The notes: generated from the letters alone by a model not told the origin. A DNA stretch of 64,000 bases from Isoetes taiwanensis (GCA_021234155.1 JAJEKV010000058.1:8620992-8684991); one strand, 5' to 3'; numbered from the stretch's first letter, positions 45,185 to 56,776 are shown. A program made the numbers and translations.

Positions 45185-45640
45185 ATTGAAGAAATACCAT
45201 TAAAATTTACCTATGGTAAATCCCTATGGTTAAAAAAAATAGCCTATGGTAAAAAAGGGCCTATGGTAAAAAAGGGCCTATGGTAAAAATAACCTATGGT
45301 AAATGCCTATGGTAAAAATAGCCTATGGTAAATGCCTATGGTAAAAAAAGGACTATGGTAAAATTAACTTTAGGTAAATGCCTATGGTAAATGCCTATGG
45401 CAAAAATAGCCTTTGGTAAAAAATAGCCTATGGTAAAAAAATTAGCCTATGGTAAAAAAAATAGCCTATGGTTAAAAATAGCATATGGTAAATGCCTATG
45501 GTAAAAAAATAGCCTATGGTAAAAAAATAGCCTACGGTCAAAAAAATAGTCCATGGTAAAAAAAAATGGCATATGCTAAAAATATCCTATGCTAAATGTC
45601 TATGGTAAAAATAGCCTATGATAAATGCAAAAAACAAAAG
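45185..45640. repeat. Minisatellite of GCCTATGGTAAAAA units
   Basis: About 25 degenerate copies of (T)AGCCTATGGTAAA(A)n, 15-20 bp each, run through this segment. It lies between the transposase start and the right TIR, so it is in the promoter/subterminal part of the MULE. The A-run length varies between units. Confidence 0.9.
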
Positions 45641-45985
45641 CCTATGCTCAATATCGAGAATGCAAAAGAAGATGAGAGAGATATGGAGTGCACCTGCTTT
45701 AGCACCAGCGCCTGCTATAGCACCTGCACTCGATCGAAGCACCTGCACCCTCCCAAACGATATGAGAAGGATACAATGTCTTGGTGCCTATAAATAGCCC
45801 TTAGGATTCGTATAAGGATTCGTCCAGGCGAATCCTTCCACGGGCCAAAGATGCGGGCCAAAGAAAAATATCGGCTCAGATCCGGGTTCGATTGTGCGAG
45901 CCCTTCTTTCAATGCTGGGCCGAGTCACCCTAAACCCGTGACGTTTGCCGTATGGTAGGCAGGCCGTGGACCTCGTTGAAAACGC

Positions 45986-46446
45986 CTGCCGAAGCGACCC
46001 CGTACCCGATTCCTGGCCCCCTGCCATGCTCTTGGGTTCGCTCAAGCGAACCCGGCGGGAGGCCACCTCGTTGAAAATGCCTGCCGTAGTCAGGCCGTGG
46101 ACCTGCCACCCCGCCCCTGCCACGCTCTGGGTTCGCCCAAGCGAACCCGGCCTGCGCCAATCTGACCTGATCTGACCCGTCACGCACCTGCTGATCTGAC
46201 CTGGGGTTCGCCCAGGCGAACTCGGTGGGGTTCTGGGCACGCCGTACCTGCGCAGCATCGATCCGCCCCCTGCCAGTTCGCACGGTTGGCTTAACCCTGG
46301 TTCGGGTTCGCTTAAGCAAACCCGGTGGATAGCGCCACGGCAGCGCCACGTCGACATGGCGGGTTCGCCTGGGCGAATTTCCTGGGTTCGCTTGGGCGAA
46401 CCCGGCTGGCTCCCAAACTCAATTTTGGGAGCCGATCAAAGCACCG
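45986..46446 (-). repeat. Right terminal inverted repeat of the MULE
   Basis: The reverse complement begins CGGTGCTTTG and aligns with the left TIR. It holds six near-palindromes GGGTTCGC-n4-GCGAACCC at 46,034, 46,129, 46,204, 46,304, 46,361 and 46,384. Long frames here (45,788-46,357 and 45,930-46,349) are artefacts of composition. Confidence 0.85.
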
Positions 46447-46455
46447 AAATGGTCC
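46447..46455. repeat. 9-bp target site duplication of the MULE (right)
   Basis: AAATGGTCC follows the right TIR end (CACCG) and matches 22,828-22,836. Confidence 0.85.
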
Positions 46456-46814
46456 TAGGGATGCTAGTTAGGTTTTAGATGCATGCGCTATTGGAGGATT
46501 ATAATCTCATCTATACATTGAGCAAACTTTCCAAGGTAAACAAAATAATTCATGCTGCAATTGTTGTTTTGAATTAAATGTCCTGCCTTTAGGTTATTCA
46601 ATCTCTTTTTTGTTTCTTATGCTTTCTGGACATAGTGGTAGACATAGTGGAGGCCCTGGAAGGTACTTCATGTTTGTGCTTGTTGTAATAACAAACACAA
46701 CGATATTGAATCCTAGATGAAGATGTGGCATATATGTATCCCTCTCTATTCCTTCTATTAATTACGCTATCAGTTACAACCTAAATAAGAGTTCATAAAA
46801 TTATAAATATGCAT

Positions 46815-47346
46815 CCTTATCATACAAGGTGAACGTGCAGTTGCCTTTAATGTTATATTATTTGTTGAATATTGTCTGATCATTTGACATTCCAATAGTT
46901 AGACACAGGCATCTAGCCTGTCTTTTCGAAAAATATCCTCTGTAAACTGCTTTTCATATAGATTTGAGATATATTTTTGGCTAGATTGCCATATGAACAA
47001 GCTCAAGGGCACGGGCACACCCAGGACAACAACCACATCGAATTACGTTGCTAGCACGTCGTGCTTGATCAGGTTGTGTTCCTTATCATACCAGGTGAAC
47101 ATGCAGTTGGCTTCAATTTATTATTATTTGTTGAATGTTGCCTGATCATTTGACAGTCCAATAGTTAGACTTAGGCGTCTAGTCATCTTTTCAGAAAATA
47201 TCCTCCGTAAACTGCTTTTCATACAAGCTTGAGATATATTTTTTGCTAGATTGCCATATAAACAAGCTCAGGGGCATGGGCGCAACCATGACAATAACCA
47301 CATCGAATTACATTACCAGCACGTCATGCTTCAGGTTGCGTTATGC
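46815..47346. repeat. Tandem duplication, period about 266 bp
   Basis: TTATCATAC.AGGTGAAC.TGCAGTTG starts each unit (46,815 and 47,083), and CTGATCATTTGACA and CATCGAATTAC recur at the same offsets. The copies differ by scattered substitutions, so the duplication is not recent. Confidence 0.85.
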
Positions 47347-47490
47347 TTATCAAGAATACTTCCATACATATATCGTTCTACTTTTTGCTTTGTGAGCATG
47401 CTTACATGCGTAAAAATCCAAGAATACTTCCATTCACATATGCTTCCAACTTTTGCTTTGTGGGCATGCTTACATGCATAAAAATTCATG
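47347..47490. repeat. Short tandem duplication, about 70-75 bp
   Basis: AAGAATACTTCCAT.CACATAT and TTTTGCTTTGTG.GCATGCTTACATGC.TAAAAAT occur twice in a row. Confidence 0.75.
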
Positions 47491-47499
47491 TGATGATGT

Positions 47500-50030
47500 A
47501 ATGCATTGTTTTAGTGACACACAATGTCCATATTCTATATTTTTTTGGTAGGACACATAATATATACACATTCTATTATTTATCATGGTTCTTTCTTGGC
47601 TTTAGTAAAAGAGGAAGAGGAAAGCTTAGAGGAGGTGCATCCATCCTTGAAGCAAATTGCTTATGTAGCTATAGATCCTTAGGCAGACTTTGTTTTAGAT
47701 ATATATGTCGAATGTTAAACCTCGAAAGAACTTCTGTTTGGTGCAGGGGTTTAAGTATGGATTGGAAAAATACGTAGATGCCTAGGAGCTAAATAACGTT
47801 CAATATGGTATTTGATTGAGCTGCATTTTGCCACTGAAAAAGACTATCGGAAAAAGCTGTCATCTTAACCATAGCCAATGTTGCTCATGACTACTCTTCT
47901 TCTGAAGATAGTGGAACAACTTTTGAGCTCTTTAAAATCCCACCATTGATGTATACTGTTTGTTTGCAAATTTTGAAAAGGCTACAAAATTTCAGTAATG
48001 TATAATGTACAATTAATGTACAATTTGCTTCATACACTTACAACTATGAAACAATGGTTTCGGTGGATGAAATTCAAGCAATGTTTTGCTTCCATTTAAA
48101 TCCAAGAACAAATATTATTTACCAAATTTGTGCACATACTGGTATGAATACTTGCCCTTTTCTAATACTCCAACACTTTTTTTAATATTGCACGTCTCTA
48201 ACAAAGTTGATTTATTTGTTTAGGGTTTTCGGTTTCACACCAAAAGCATTAAAGTATGTATTCGAGCTCATCTCTCGTAGCTTATTTAGGATTATCAACT
48301 AGAGTTTATGTTTTATGGGATTTAAGATTGAGGGTTCAATGGTAAACCAAATGAAACACAAAGCCAAAGTAATAACTCATCCATTCATGAATAGTGGATC
48401 GTCCTTCACACGACGTTGATACGAAGCTTGCCAATATGCTCTCAACATGGCAACTCTTAGATTTTAAGAGAATTGGTGAGTCTTTGTCAAACTCCCTAAT
48501 TGAGTTTGACTTAGATATAGTAAAACACCTATCAAAGTTTACTTAAGATCCAGCCATGCAATTTCACACACACAACTTGATTGAAGTATAATATGACTGC
48601 TTACCATTATTACTTCCTTATTGTTGCTTCTTTATCATTATATTCGTTACAGAATCTCATCGATTATAAATCTAATGAAGGTTTAATAATATGCAATACA
48701 CAACTAATCTCATATAGTCTTAAAATAATAAGGGATTTGTATTAAATATATGCATACTAAAAAAACCTTCTTTCCCTTAAAAAAAAGTAGGAGAAAATCC
48801 TATTCTTCAAAATTAGTAGGACAAAGTCCAATTTGTTACTTTTTTTTTTTTATGACAGCATGTCATGCTCATGTTAACAACAATTGAACATTTTGCAAAT
48901 TTTGTCCTGAACAATTGAACATTGGCAAATTTTGCAAGACCCTCACTTTTTTGGAACCCTTTGAACGAACACCTTAATGTCTTGGCCCTCGTCATTTAGA
49001 CCAAGGATTTAATCTCGATCATCAATTGTAGGAGTGCTATATCCCATTGCAGTTGGGACGAATCATTATCTGCAACAACAATTGTTATGAGAATAACAGC
49101 TTGGCCACAGGTATGTTATGGTCATAACATCCATAACTTTGACATGTGTGCAGGCCATTGGTATGCCATGGCTTCCAAACCACCGGGCCATAGCCAGAGA
49201 TTCAAGCTCCCCTTCAGCAAGTCTTGATCTGGCAATCACACTCTTGTTCACAAATATGAAGACGCCATGGCCGTAACCTCAGTTTGTTGTTGCTTTTGCA
49301 CCATTCGGCATAGAGATTTATGATTCTGACGCATTTGGCATAGAGATTTGTTATTCCGAAGCAGGAAAACAGGTTTATTTGTCTGAGATGCAACATTAGG
49401 AGAAGATGAAGGTCGTGAAACAGAACCATTGAGTATTTGTGTGGTTATGTTGATGCAGTTTTCGTTGTGTTTACCCCAACCCCGTCAATCAAAATGATGA
49501 ATACGAAGCTATGTTTCTCTGGAGTTTTAGGCCGAGCTGCTTTTAGACCTTTCCCCTCGATAGTGTGCTTTTCCACCGTGATCTGCAAAAGCTTTTTGAC
49601 ATCCAAATGTTAGTGATTAATGGCCATGTTTCCAAGAATTAGATGTGAACAACTATTCTGGCACTGAATGTTAACAAAAGAGCTCTGTGGATCACTTCTT
49701 AGGTACCCAGGTATTTCATTTTCATCTGGATTTGCAACATTGATAACTGTTGTTTTCGTTTCGATTGCCCAATACTTAAAAAATAGCTTATTTTTATTGC
49801 TTGCAACATAAGAAAAGTCAATCCTCTCTTAGAAATCACTGCTCCGTTTTTTATTTTGGTACTTACTTTAATTATAGAAACTGCTTACGTTGGTGCTTTT
49901 TAGCTTTATCTATAACTATATTGTTTAAGTTAAGAGCTCAATCAAAGCAAAGAAATTGTCTTTATCTGTGTTGTATCTAGAATCTGCAGTGCAAGAATCT
50001 GCACTACAGAGTGATTATTTTTTCTAGCCT
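47500..50030. other. Non-genic AT-rich stretch
   Basis: Only short frames occur and none is recognised. A candidate exon-like stretch at 49,066-49,429 (minus) has no family match. GGCCA-rich sequence begins at about 50,075. Confidence 0.4.
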
Positions 50031-50470
50031 AAATGACTCGGCCCGGATGTTAAGTTTGATAATGTCCTGTGCAGTCGTTATGGCCAGTCTAAAATGGCCT
50101 CGTGGCCAAGAAAGTCCTCGGTCATACTACCGTATGGCCTCGGCCTTTCCTGGCCACATGACCACTAGGCCATTTTTTTCTGGGCCATAAGGGGGGGAGG
50201 CCAGAATTGGCGAGATGTCTATCAATGGTGGCATTTTCGTTTTTAGGGCACCTTCCCATCAACGTTAAACTTAGGCACTCAGTTGGCGCATTACTGGCGC
50301 CCCGTTGGCGCATCATAGGCACCCAGTTGGCGCATTACTGGCACCCCTTTGGCGCACTATAGGTTCCCTGTTGGATCAGCAGGGCTACATTGTTTGCTGT
50401 TGAGGTTTTGTCTGCAGTAATCGAGAGTTCTGGCTAGGTTTTCAGGGCCTACACTCGTTTCTGGAGGTAC
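50030..50470. repeat. GGCC-rich and TTGGCGC-repeat segment
   Basis: Many GGCC words occur at 50,084-50,195 (TGGCC, AGGCC). Four units of about 21-23 bp built on GTTGGCGCATTACTGGCACCC then run at about 50,281-50,365. By analogy with the palindrome-rich TIRs of the MULE at 22,837 this could be the subterminal region of the second MULE to its right, but no inverted partner was found. Confidence 0.55.
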
Positions 50471-50788
50471 CTATTTGGCGCCAATATACTCCTTCATGGC
50501 GCACACCACCTTGAGCAGATTTGCATCAAACCTCAAGTTATTTTTTAGGTCTGAAATATCATGCTGCTGTTTCCTTGCATTTCTCTCATTTTTGCTTTCG
50601 TTGCCCCCTTGTTTTTTGAAGTTTTTAGTACTTGCAGGTGGATTAAGGTTGATCTTGACCATCAGTAGCTCGGATTATTGAGCTGGCACCATTTCTCTCT
50701 ACGGCATCCCAGTCTGGCCCAAGGAATGCTTCTGCAACACAATAGGCGTGGTAACCCAAAAAAGATAAAAAAACTTATTTCATTCCTT

Positions 50789-52034
50789 CTATATTAAATA
50801 AGTGTACATACCTTTAATACGTAAGTCGTAACCAATGTGCCATATGTCCTCATGGGCCAACTTGAAGCGATAAGCGGCTCTCTCAATCGGTGTGGTAGTG
50901 CGATACAACTCCTTTCCTCTCTCTAACATATTATTCCACACAGCTTGAAAATCTCTCGTGTCCAGCAGCATGTGAGCTGTCACCTCTGCAACATAGGGAT
51001 GCAAGGGGCGGGACCATTCATCATCTCCAGACCACGGGTTGTGTCCATCATGCCCAACACGAATGTGTATTGTGGCAGAACTATCTGTACTCGAATTGCT
51101 CGGCATCACTATACGAAGACGAAACCCGCACCTTATTTTGAAACTCCTTCTTGTCTGTCTTTCTTGACACAGACCATGACTCCGAGCACTTCCCCCTCGA
51201 TGATAGATGTAATCAACACATATCATATCATTCATCCAATCCCTAGTATGGCGTCGAAGCAACCTAACCTTGTGATCTATTTGTAGCTGCTCCACTCGAC
51301 TTTTCAAGGAGTGGTATGGCACTATCTCCTCATAATTGAATAACTCCTTGTCTCCTTGTATGCTTCGTCGGACGAGAACTGCACCCACATACTTCTATGC
51401 ATTGCCTCACATAATCTTCTGGAATGCCATGAAACTTGGCTCCAATCTGCCATCCCTTCTTGATGTTATATAGGGTAGGACATATAGGCAAGTGGTCTAG
51501 ACCACCTTTGACATGAGCTCTAAAAATGATTTGCTTCGACATCCATGATAGTGGGATGTAGAGCCATTTGCCAAAGGTCAAGCGCATGAGAAGACGAGAT
51601 TCTGTATGGACCTGCAACTTCTCCTGGAAGCTCGACCACCTCGTTATGATTTGTGTATCTCGTGGCTTTTGTGTTTGGCGAACATACCCCGCAGAAAAAT
51701 TAGGATCTGCTTGAAGGACATCTTGAATAGAGGGATGGACGGTAGTATGAAGCTTCGTTAAAAACGTAGCCCTCGGCTGAGACGATCACAGGAATAGGAG
51801 GAAATAGTTGAATGTAACATTCCTCTTCCAAAGGATCATAATCCATATTTGGTCTTGATCATGTAGATCCTCAAAACTTGCAACATTGTCAATATTTTCA
51901 AAAGCAAAATCACTTATAGTTTCGTCCGAATCATATTCTGTAGAAGCATCCTCCTCGCATCGTTCAAATGCATCAAGCTCCGGATCCATAAGAAGAATGC
52001 AATGGCGGAGAGCAAGTGCAAGAAGGGCATACAC
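50789..52034 (-). pseudogene. Second MULE transposase, N-terminal half only
   Basis: On minus: an acidic N-terminus (DPELDAFERCEEDASTEYDS, 51,786-52,034); then 51,330-51,617 with KKGWQIGAKFHGIPEDYVRQCIEVC; then NYEEIVPYHSLKSRVEQLQIDHKVRLL (about 51,235-51,345). These match DWEVGLRRHGVPQEYVMACMEVC and NYCEETTMDRLEQRVIELQTTHRVRLV of the MULE at 26,913-29,250 in order and spacing. The remaining frame to 50,789 (NPWSGDDEWSRPLHPYVAEV) ends before any DDE core. It is truncated and frameshifted. It is a relative in the same family, not a copy of the same element. Confidence 0.75.
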
Positions 52035-52058
52035 CCTTAGAAATTTTTTGATCAGATG

Positions 52059-52138
52059 TGGAAACCCTTCCTATTTTCTCCCGTTTGTGGAAACCCTTTC
52101 TATTTTCCCATGGCATTGGGAGATAGGAAGGGTTTCCA
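52059..52138. repeat. 16-bp inverted repeat near the second MULE start
   Basis: TGGAAACCCTTCCTAT (52,059-52,074) and ATAGGAAGGGTTTCCA (52,123-52,138) are exact reverse complements. A third direct copy, TGGAAACCCTTTCTAT, lies between them. It could be the edge of a small DNA element. Confidence 0.65.
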
Positions 52139-52660
52139 TTTGAATTAAATTTTGAATTTTCGGGTGGCGTGCATATTTATGAGCGTGCCTCATTGATTTT
52201 GAAGGCCACATGATCTATTGCATTTCAACTCAATTCTGTTTGCAGGATCAATGACTTGGCATGCATTCCTAGATGCAAATCTTCTCCTCTCTTCAAGGCT
52301 TTGTTCTGATTCACTTCTAGTCAATGACAAGATTTCAGCAGATCAGGTGACTCTTAATCTTAATTTTAGTCCCTAATTTTTACTTCAAATGTGTTTGATT
52401 CATCTCTAGTTTCATGTTGTTACATAAGTTGTTGTCTCTCTCTTAAAGAATAGCACTTTCAACTATTGCAAGTGGTAAACAAGCTCAATTGTTCCCTTGC
52501 CTTGTTCATTCTAGTGTGGCATTATTCATGAACCTTAGAAGCAGTTGTAGCTGCCATTCTTACAGTCCCCTCCCATGGACAGCCATCTGCTCCCAAGAAA
52601 AAGAGGTGTGCTCAACCTGACTTAATCCAGCATGATCAGAATTTTCCTGTAAAGAAGTAC

Positions 52661-53996
52661 ATGAGATCTGCTGTTAGAGGGTCATGGACTGAAGAACAAA
52701 TAAATGAGGCAGTTGATGCCATAGAGGATGGCATCATGTCTATTAGGAAGGCATCATCCCATTTTGGTATACCACAAACTACATTGAGAAACCACTTGTA
52801 TGGGATAACTAAAAATAAATTTGGTTGTGTTCCTAGGGCATTAACTGTTGATGAGGAGAAGGCCCTAGTAGAGTGGTCATTCAATCTTAGTGATGAGGAT
52901 AGAGCTGTAACACTTGATATTATGAGACAAGGGGTGGTTGAAATGGTGATTAACAGGCAGACCACATTTACAAATGGTCTGCCAGACAAGAGTTGGTGGC
53001 GAGGCTTTAAAAGAAGGCATCCAGAATTAATATTGAGGTCTGCCCAATGCGTAGAAGTCCTAAGAGTGAAAGCTATGACTTCTAGCAACCTAAACAATTT
53101 CTATTCTACCTTACAGAGCATTTACCATGACCTTGACCTTGATCCATCTCGTATATGGAACTGTGATGAAACAGGGATTCAAGCAGGAAATAGAACAGGC
53201 CTAAGGGTTATTGCTAAGAAAGGTGTGCTGCCCAAAGCTTCCAAAAAAAGCATGGATGACTGATGCACATTTTGAGGCTTGGCTGAGCCACTTCAAAAGA
53301 ATGTGCCTAGGGGGATTAGCAAAGAAAGACGACATCTTCTGATCTGCGATGGATATGGCAGTCACTTAAAAGTTGAAACATCCCTGAAGGCCAATAAGAT
53401 GGGTCTCCATATCGTGTCTCTTCCACCTCACACGTCACATAGACTGCAACCCCTAGATGTTTCTTGCTTCTCCCCATTTTGACGCACATAGGATCAGAGA
53501 AGAGAAGACAGCAGAGAAAAAAAAGTTGAGTGAAGAAAGAAAAGCATTTAAGGAATAGGAGAAGTTAAGGAAAGCGCATGCAAAGAGTCTAAGAGAAGAG
53601 AAGAAGAAGGCTAAAGAGGTAGAAGCACCAAAGAGGAATAGTAGAAGGTTAAGAAAAGCCTCCAAGGCATGTGAATCTGATGAGGAGCCTGAGGAAGAGC
53701 AAGCAGCAAAAGATCATCATGAAAATGTAGTGATTTTGAAGTCATTTAGTGGTCCTTTAATACAAGTCCCAGTCTTACATGTTCCATTGAATGAAGAAGT
53801 AAAAACTGAAGGTATAATAGAGCAACTCAATGATGGATCAACAGATGTAATTATACAAGATAGTCAGCCACTTGATGATGATGAAGAATTGGGATGCAGC
53901 CTGGAAGAGACCCATATATGTTTCTGGGATGCTCACTATGGGAAGAGAATGGAAAATGAAGAAAGCGATTGGCAGTCCTTGGGAATATTGGACTGA
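52661..53996 (+). pseudogene. Pogo-like (Tc1/mariner) transposase with internal deletion
   Basis: Frame 52,661-53,263 opens with a Psq-type helix-turn-helix (SWTEEQINEAVDAIEDGIMSIRKASSHFGIPQTTLRNHL), then the CENP-B-like helices (WWRGFKRRHPEL) and the first catalytic Asp in WNCDETGIQAG. After SKKSMDD the frame shifts to AWMTDAHFEAWLSHF. The part of the DDE_1 domain between WNCDETG and AWMTDAHF, usually about 80-100 residues longer, is missing. Frame 53,279-53,482 gives LLICDGYGSHL (second Asp) and PPHTSHRLQPLDV. A basic/acidic C-terminal tail runs to a TGA at 53,994-53,996. At least one stop (TAG near 53,559) interrupts the tail. It would bind and excise pogo-type ends, but it is inactive as written. 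Confidence 0.85.
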
Positions 53997-54244
53997 GCCA
54001 GATTGCAAGCATCCCAATGCTATTCAAGAATCCCAGGAATTGACCAATTCAAGAACTAAGACAAGATGTCTTGATGATTTATACAGGGCTTAGGCAAACA
54101 AGCACTTCTAATCACTTGGATTATGAATTTTCTTGTTGTATTTTGAGTTTTGCACAATCTAAATATATGTATGAAATATTTTGAGTTGAATTCCAATCGC
54201 ATATGTACTCTTTCTTCTTTTAATCAGATTGCAACAATTCTGAT
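53908..54244 (+). repeat. Direct repeat A of pogo 3' end
   Basis: AGACCCATATATGTTTCTGG to TGCAACAATTCTGA recurs at 55,075-55,412 with few differences. It contains the end of the transposase reading frame and its 3' UTR. The segment between the two copies is the SINE array. Confidence 0.85.
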
Positions 54245-55050
54245 GATCCCCGACATGGTAGAACTTAAAAGCCTATACGTGTCCTCCACTTTGGTTGCCT
54301 TGACCGGCAATGGGATATTCTGACTAAGCCTGTAAAAGATGCTATTCTGTACAGGACTAGTCTAGCTTGGACCTTAAACAAAAAAACAAAAATACCCGTG
54401 ACATCCTAAAGCTAGGAGGTATCCTGCCTACAAAGTGTGCATGTATGGCTAAAGTTTTGCCCAACGGATGTGTGGTGAGTTGGTATAGGCCTAGTAATGC
54501 CAAAATAAATGTGCATTTGGTCAGGGGTTCAAACCCGGCCAGTGTATGTTTAGCTTTGGGAGTTGGTTACTGGGGTTATACGATGATGATCCCCGACGTG
54601 GTAGAACTTAAAAGCCTATACGTGTCCTCCACTTTGGTTGCCTTGACCGGCAGTGGGATATTCTGGCTAAGCCTGTAAAAGATGCTATTCTGTACAGGAC
54701 TAGTCTAGCTTGGACCTTAAACAAAAAAACAAAAATACCCGTGACATCCTAAGGCTAGGAGGTATCCTGCCTACAAAGTTGCATGTTGGCTAAAGTTTTG
54801 CCCAACGGATGTGTGGTGAGTTGGTATAGGCCTAGTAATGCCAAAATAAATGTGCATTTGGTCAGGGGTTCAAACCCGGCCAGTGTATGTTTAGCTTTGG
54901 AAGTTGGTTACTGGGGTTATACGATGATGATCCCCGACATGGTAGAACTTAAAAGCCTATACGTGTCCTCCACTTTGGTTGCCTTGACCGGCAGTGGGAT
55001 ATTCTGACTAAGCCTGTAAAAGATGCTATTCTGTACAGGCTGCCTACAAA
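54241..55050 (+). repeat. Tandem tRNA-derived SINE array
   Basis: Three head-to-tail copies, the first and last partial, have a period of about 342 bp (TGATGATCCCCGAC at 54,241, 54,584 and 54,925). Each complete copy has a tRNA-like head: an A-box-like GGTGAGTTGGTATAGG (54,474-54,489) and a perfect B box GGTTCAAACCC (54,526-54,536 and 54,867-54,877). It ends in AAACAAAAAAACAAAAAT (54,375-54,392 and 54,719-54,735). This is the layout of a Pol III SINE. Tandem copies are unusual for SINEs. Confidence 0.75.
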
Positions 55051-55074
55051 GTGTGCATGTATGTATGGAAATTA

Positions 55075-55412
55075 AGACCCATATATGTTTCTGGATGCTC
55101 ACTATGGGAAGAGAATGGAAAATGAAGAAAGCGAGTTTGGCAGTCCTTGGGAATATTGGACTGAGCCAGATTGCAAGCATCCCAATGCTATTCAAGAATC
55201 CCAGGAATTGACCAATTCAAGAACTAAGACAAGATGTCTTGATGATTTATACAGGGCTTAGGCAAACAAGCACTTCTAATCACTTGGATTATGAATTTTC
55301 TTGTTGTATTTTGAGTTTTGGACAATCTAAATATATGTATGAAATATTTTGAGTTGAATTCCAATTGCATATGTACTCTTTCTTCTTTTAATCAGATTGC
55401 AACAATTCTGAA
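55075..55412 (+). repeat. Direct repeat B of pogo 3' end
   Basis: Copy of 53,908-54,244. After ATTCTGA it continues into different sequence (ATTAATGTTG), so this copy retains the original downstream flank and the SINE array interrupts the other. Confidence 0.85.
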
Positions 55413-56760
55413 TTAATGTTGTTTGCATCACCTTAATAGTTGCATCTACACTTAATAATTAACATGTTTGTGCAGTTAGATCCCTTGAAATGGTGTGGCA
55501 GCATTATTCTTGATCATATGGTTGTTACTTGTTCCAGTTGCAGATCAGTCCATGTTACGAGCAATCCCATTGATTAAAGGTACATATTTGTAACCTCTAT
55601 TCCAATCAGCAATGCCATGCTTTAGACATGGCAAGTTACTAATAGGTCCTTGAAGGATCAATTCCTTTATTTGTCAAAGCATGCATCTACAAAGTTTTAA
55701 GTTGGATCAGACATGGGTCTATTGATGCTCCAAAATGGTTCTCCTTATCACCATCAAGGTATGTACCTAGCTCTATTGCAAGTATTTGTTTCACCAATAG
55801 GTTGACTTACATGATCCATGTGGGTATTGCAGATGTTCTATCTAAATATCGGAGATGATCCATTGAGGTATTGCAGGAGGACCATAAGGGTCAATGGACT
55901 GGGCCGTGGGTGCTATCACTGTTAGGGGATGACCTGCACCATAAGGGTGTCCTGACCCCTGTCCATTTGAGGTCAAATGCAGAACAAAAGGAACTTGGGA
56001 TTCATTCCCAAATTTAGGAGGAAAAAAATAGGATTTGAACAAGAATACATGTTTTTTGAATGATTCTTGTCTTAAGTGCACCAACGATGGCCTCCCCCCC
56101 TTATAACCAAGGGTGGAAATTAGGGAGGTTCCTCCCCAGAATATCCGATTAAAGTTTGAAATATCCAATTTACTAAAGTAGGTGCAGGCAAATTTCCGGT
56201 GGGAATTTCATAAAAATAGTGTTAAATCCGGCAAGTTAGAGGTATTTTTCTCAGAAATATGGTAAGCATAAATAAAAGGCGGCATTTTTGCTTTGGTTAG
56301 TGCAAAATCTAAGGGCCAATTTCCACTGCGGCAAAGCGTACTTCTCTCTGATATCTCAACTTCCGGCTCCTTTTTTTTTGGGCAACAACTCCCTGATTCC
56401 ATTGGGGCAGTGGCAGTTTGAAGCCAATTCAAAATAAAGGTTTAAGATCTAGTTTTTAAAGGAATCTACGACAAGATTTGTCTGGCACTTGATTCAAGTT
56501 TTAAAGGCCAGGGGATCACCCATGTCACTTAAACGAATGTTTTGGGTTAAAGCGGCAGCGTTTTTTGTTTTAGGAGTGTTTTGCTAATTGCTAAATGTTG
56601 CAATGGAATCAGAAGACGACGTGTTAGTTACGACGTGCCATCCTAAAATTGGTTCACGCAGAACTGGCACCAGAAATTTAGGATTCGATCTGGAAATCTA
56701 ATTTCCACAGTCGAATCTGGCCCTAAATTCGACAGGACGCCTTGGCGGCAAACCCAACCA
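55413..56760. other. Intergenic stretch upstream of the P450 gene
   Basis: No coding frame recognised. C7 and T10 runs occur at 56,093 and 56,372. Confidence 0.4.
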
Positions 56761-56776
56761 ATAAAGTGGCTCTCGA

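Larger units (their letters stand above)
22837..46446 (-). mobile_element. Giant MULE with nested LTR element and Helitron
   Basis: The element is bounded by long inverted repeats (22,837-23,322 and 45,986-46,446) and a 9-bp duplication. It contains a MULE transposase gene on minus (45,080 to 26,913, interrupted) and a convergent Ulp1-like protease gene on plus (about 24,441-26,771). Without the LTR-B insertion it would be about 8.1 kb. Plant MULEs that carry an Ulp1-like protease are known (the Kaonashi type), so the architecture fits that group. The coding part is GC-rich against AT-rich surroundings. Confidence 0.85.

Noticed and set aside
53453-53665. Minus-strand hydrophobic open frame
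   Set aside because: It is the antisense shadow of the lysine/glutamate-rich pogo transposase tail.
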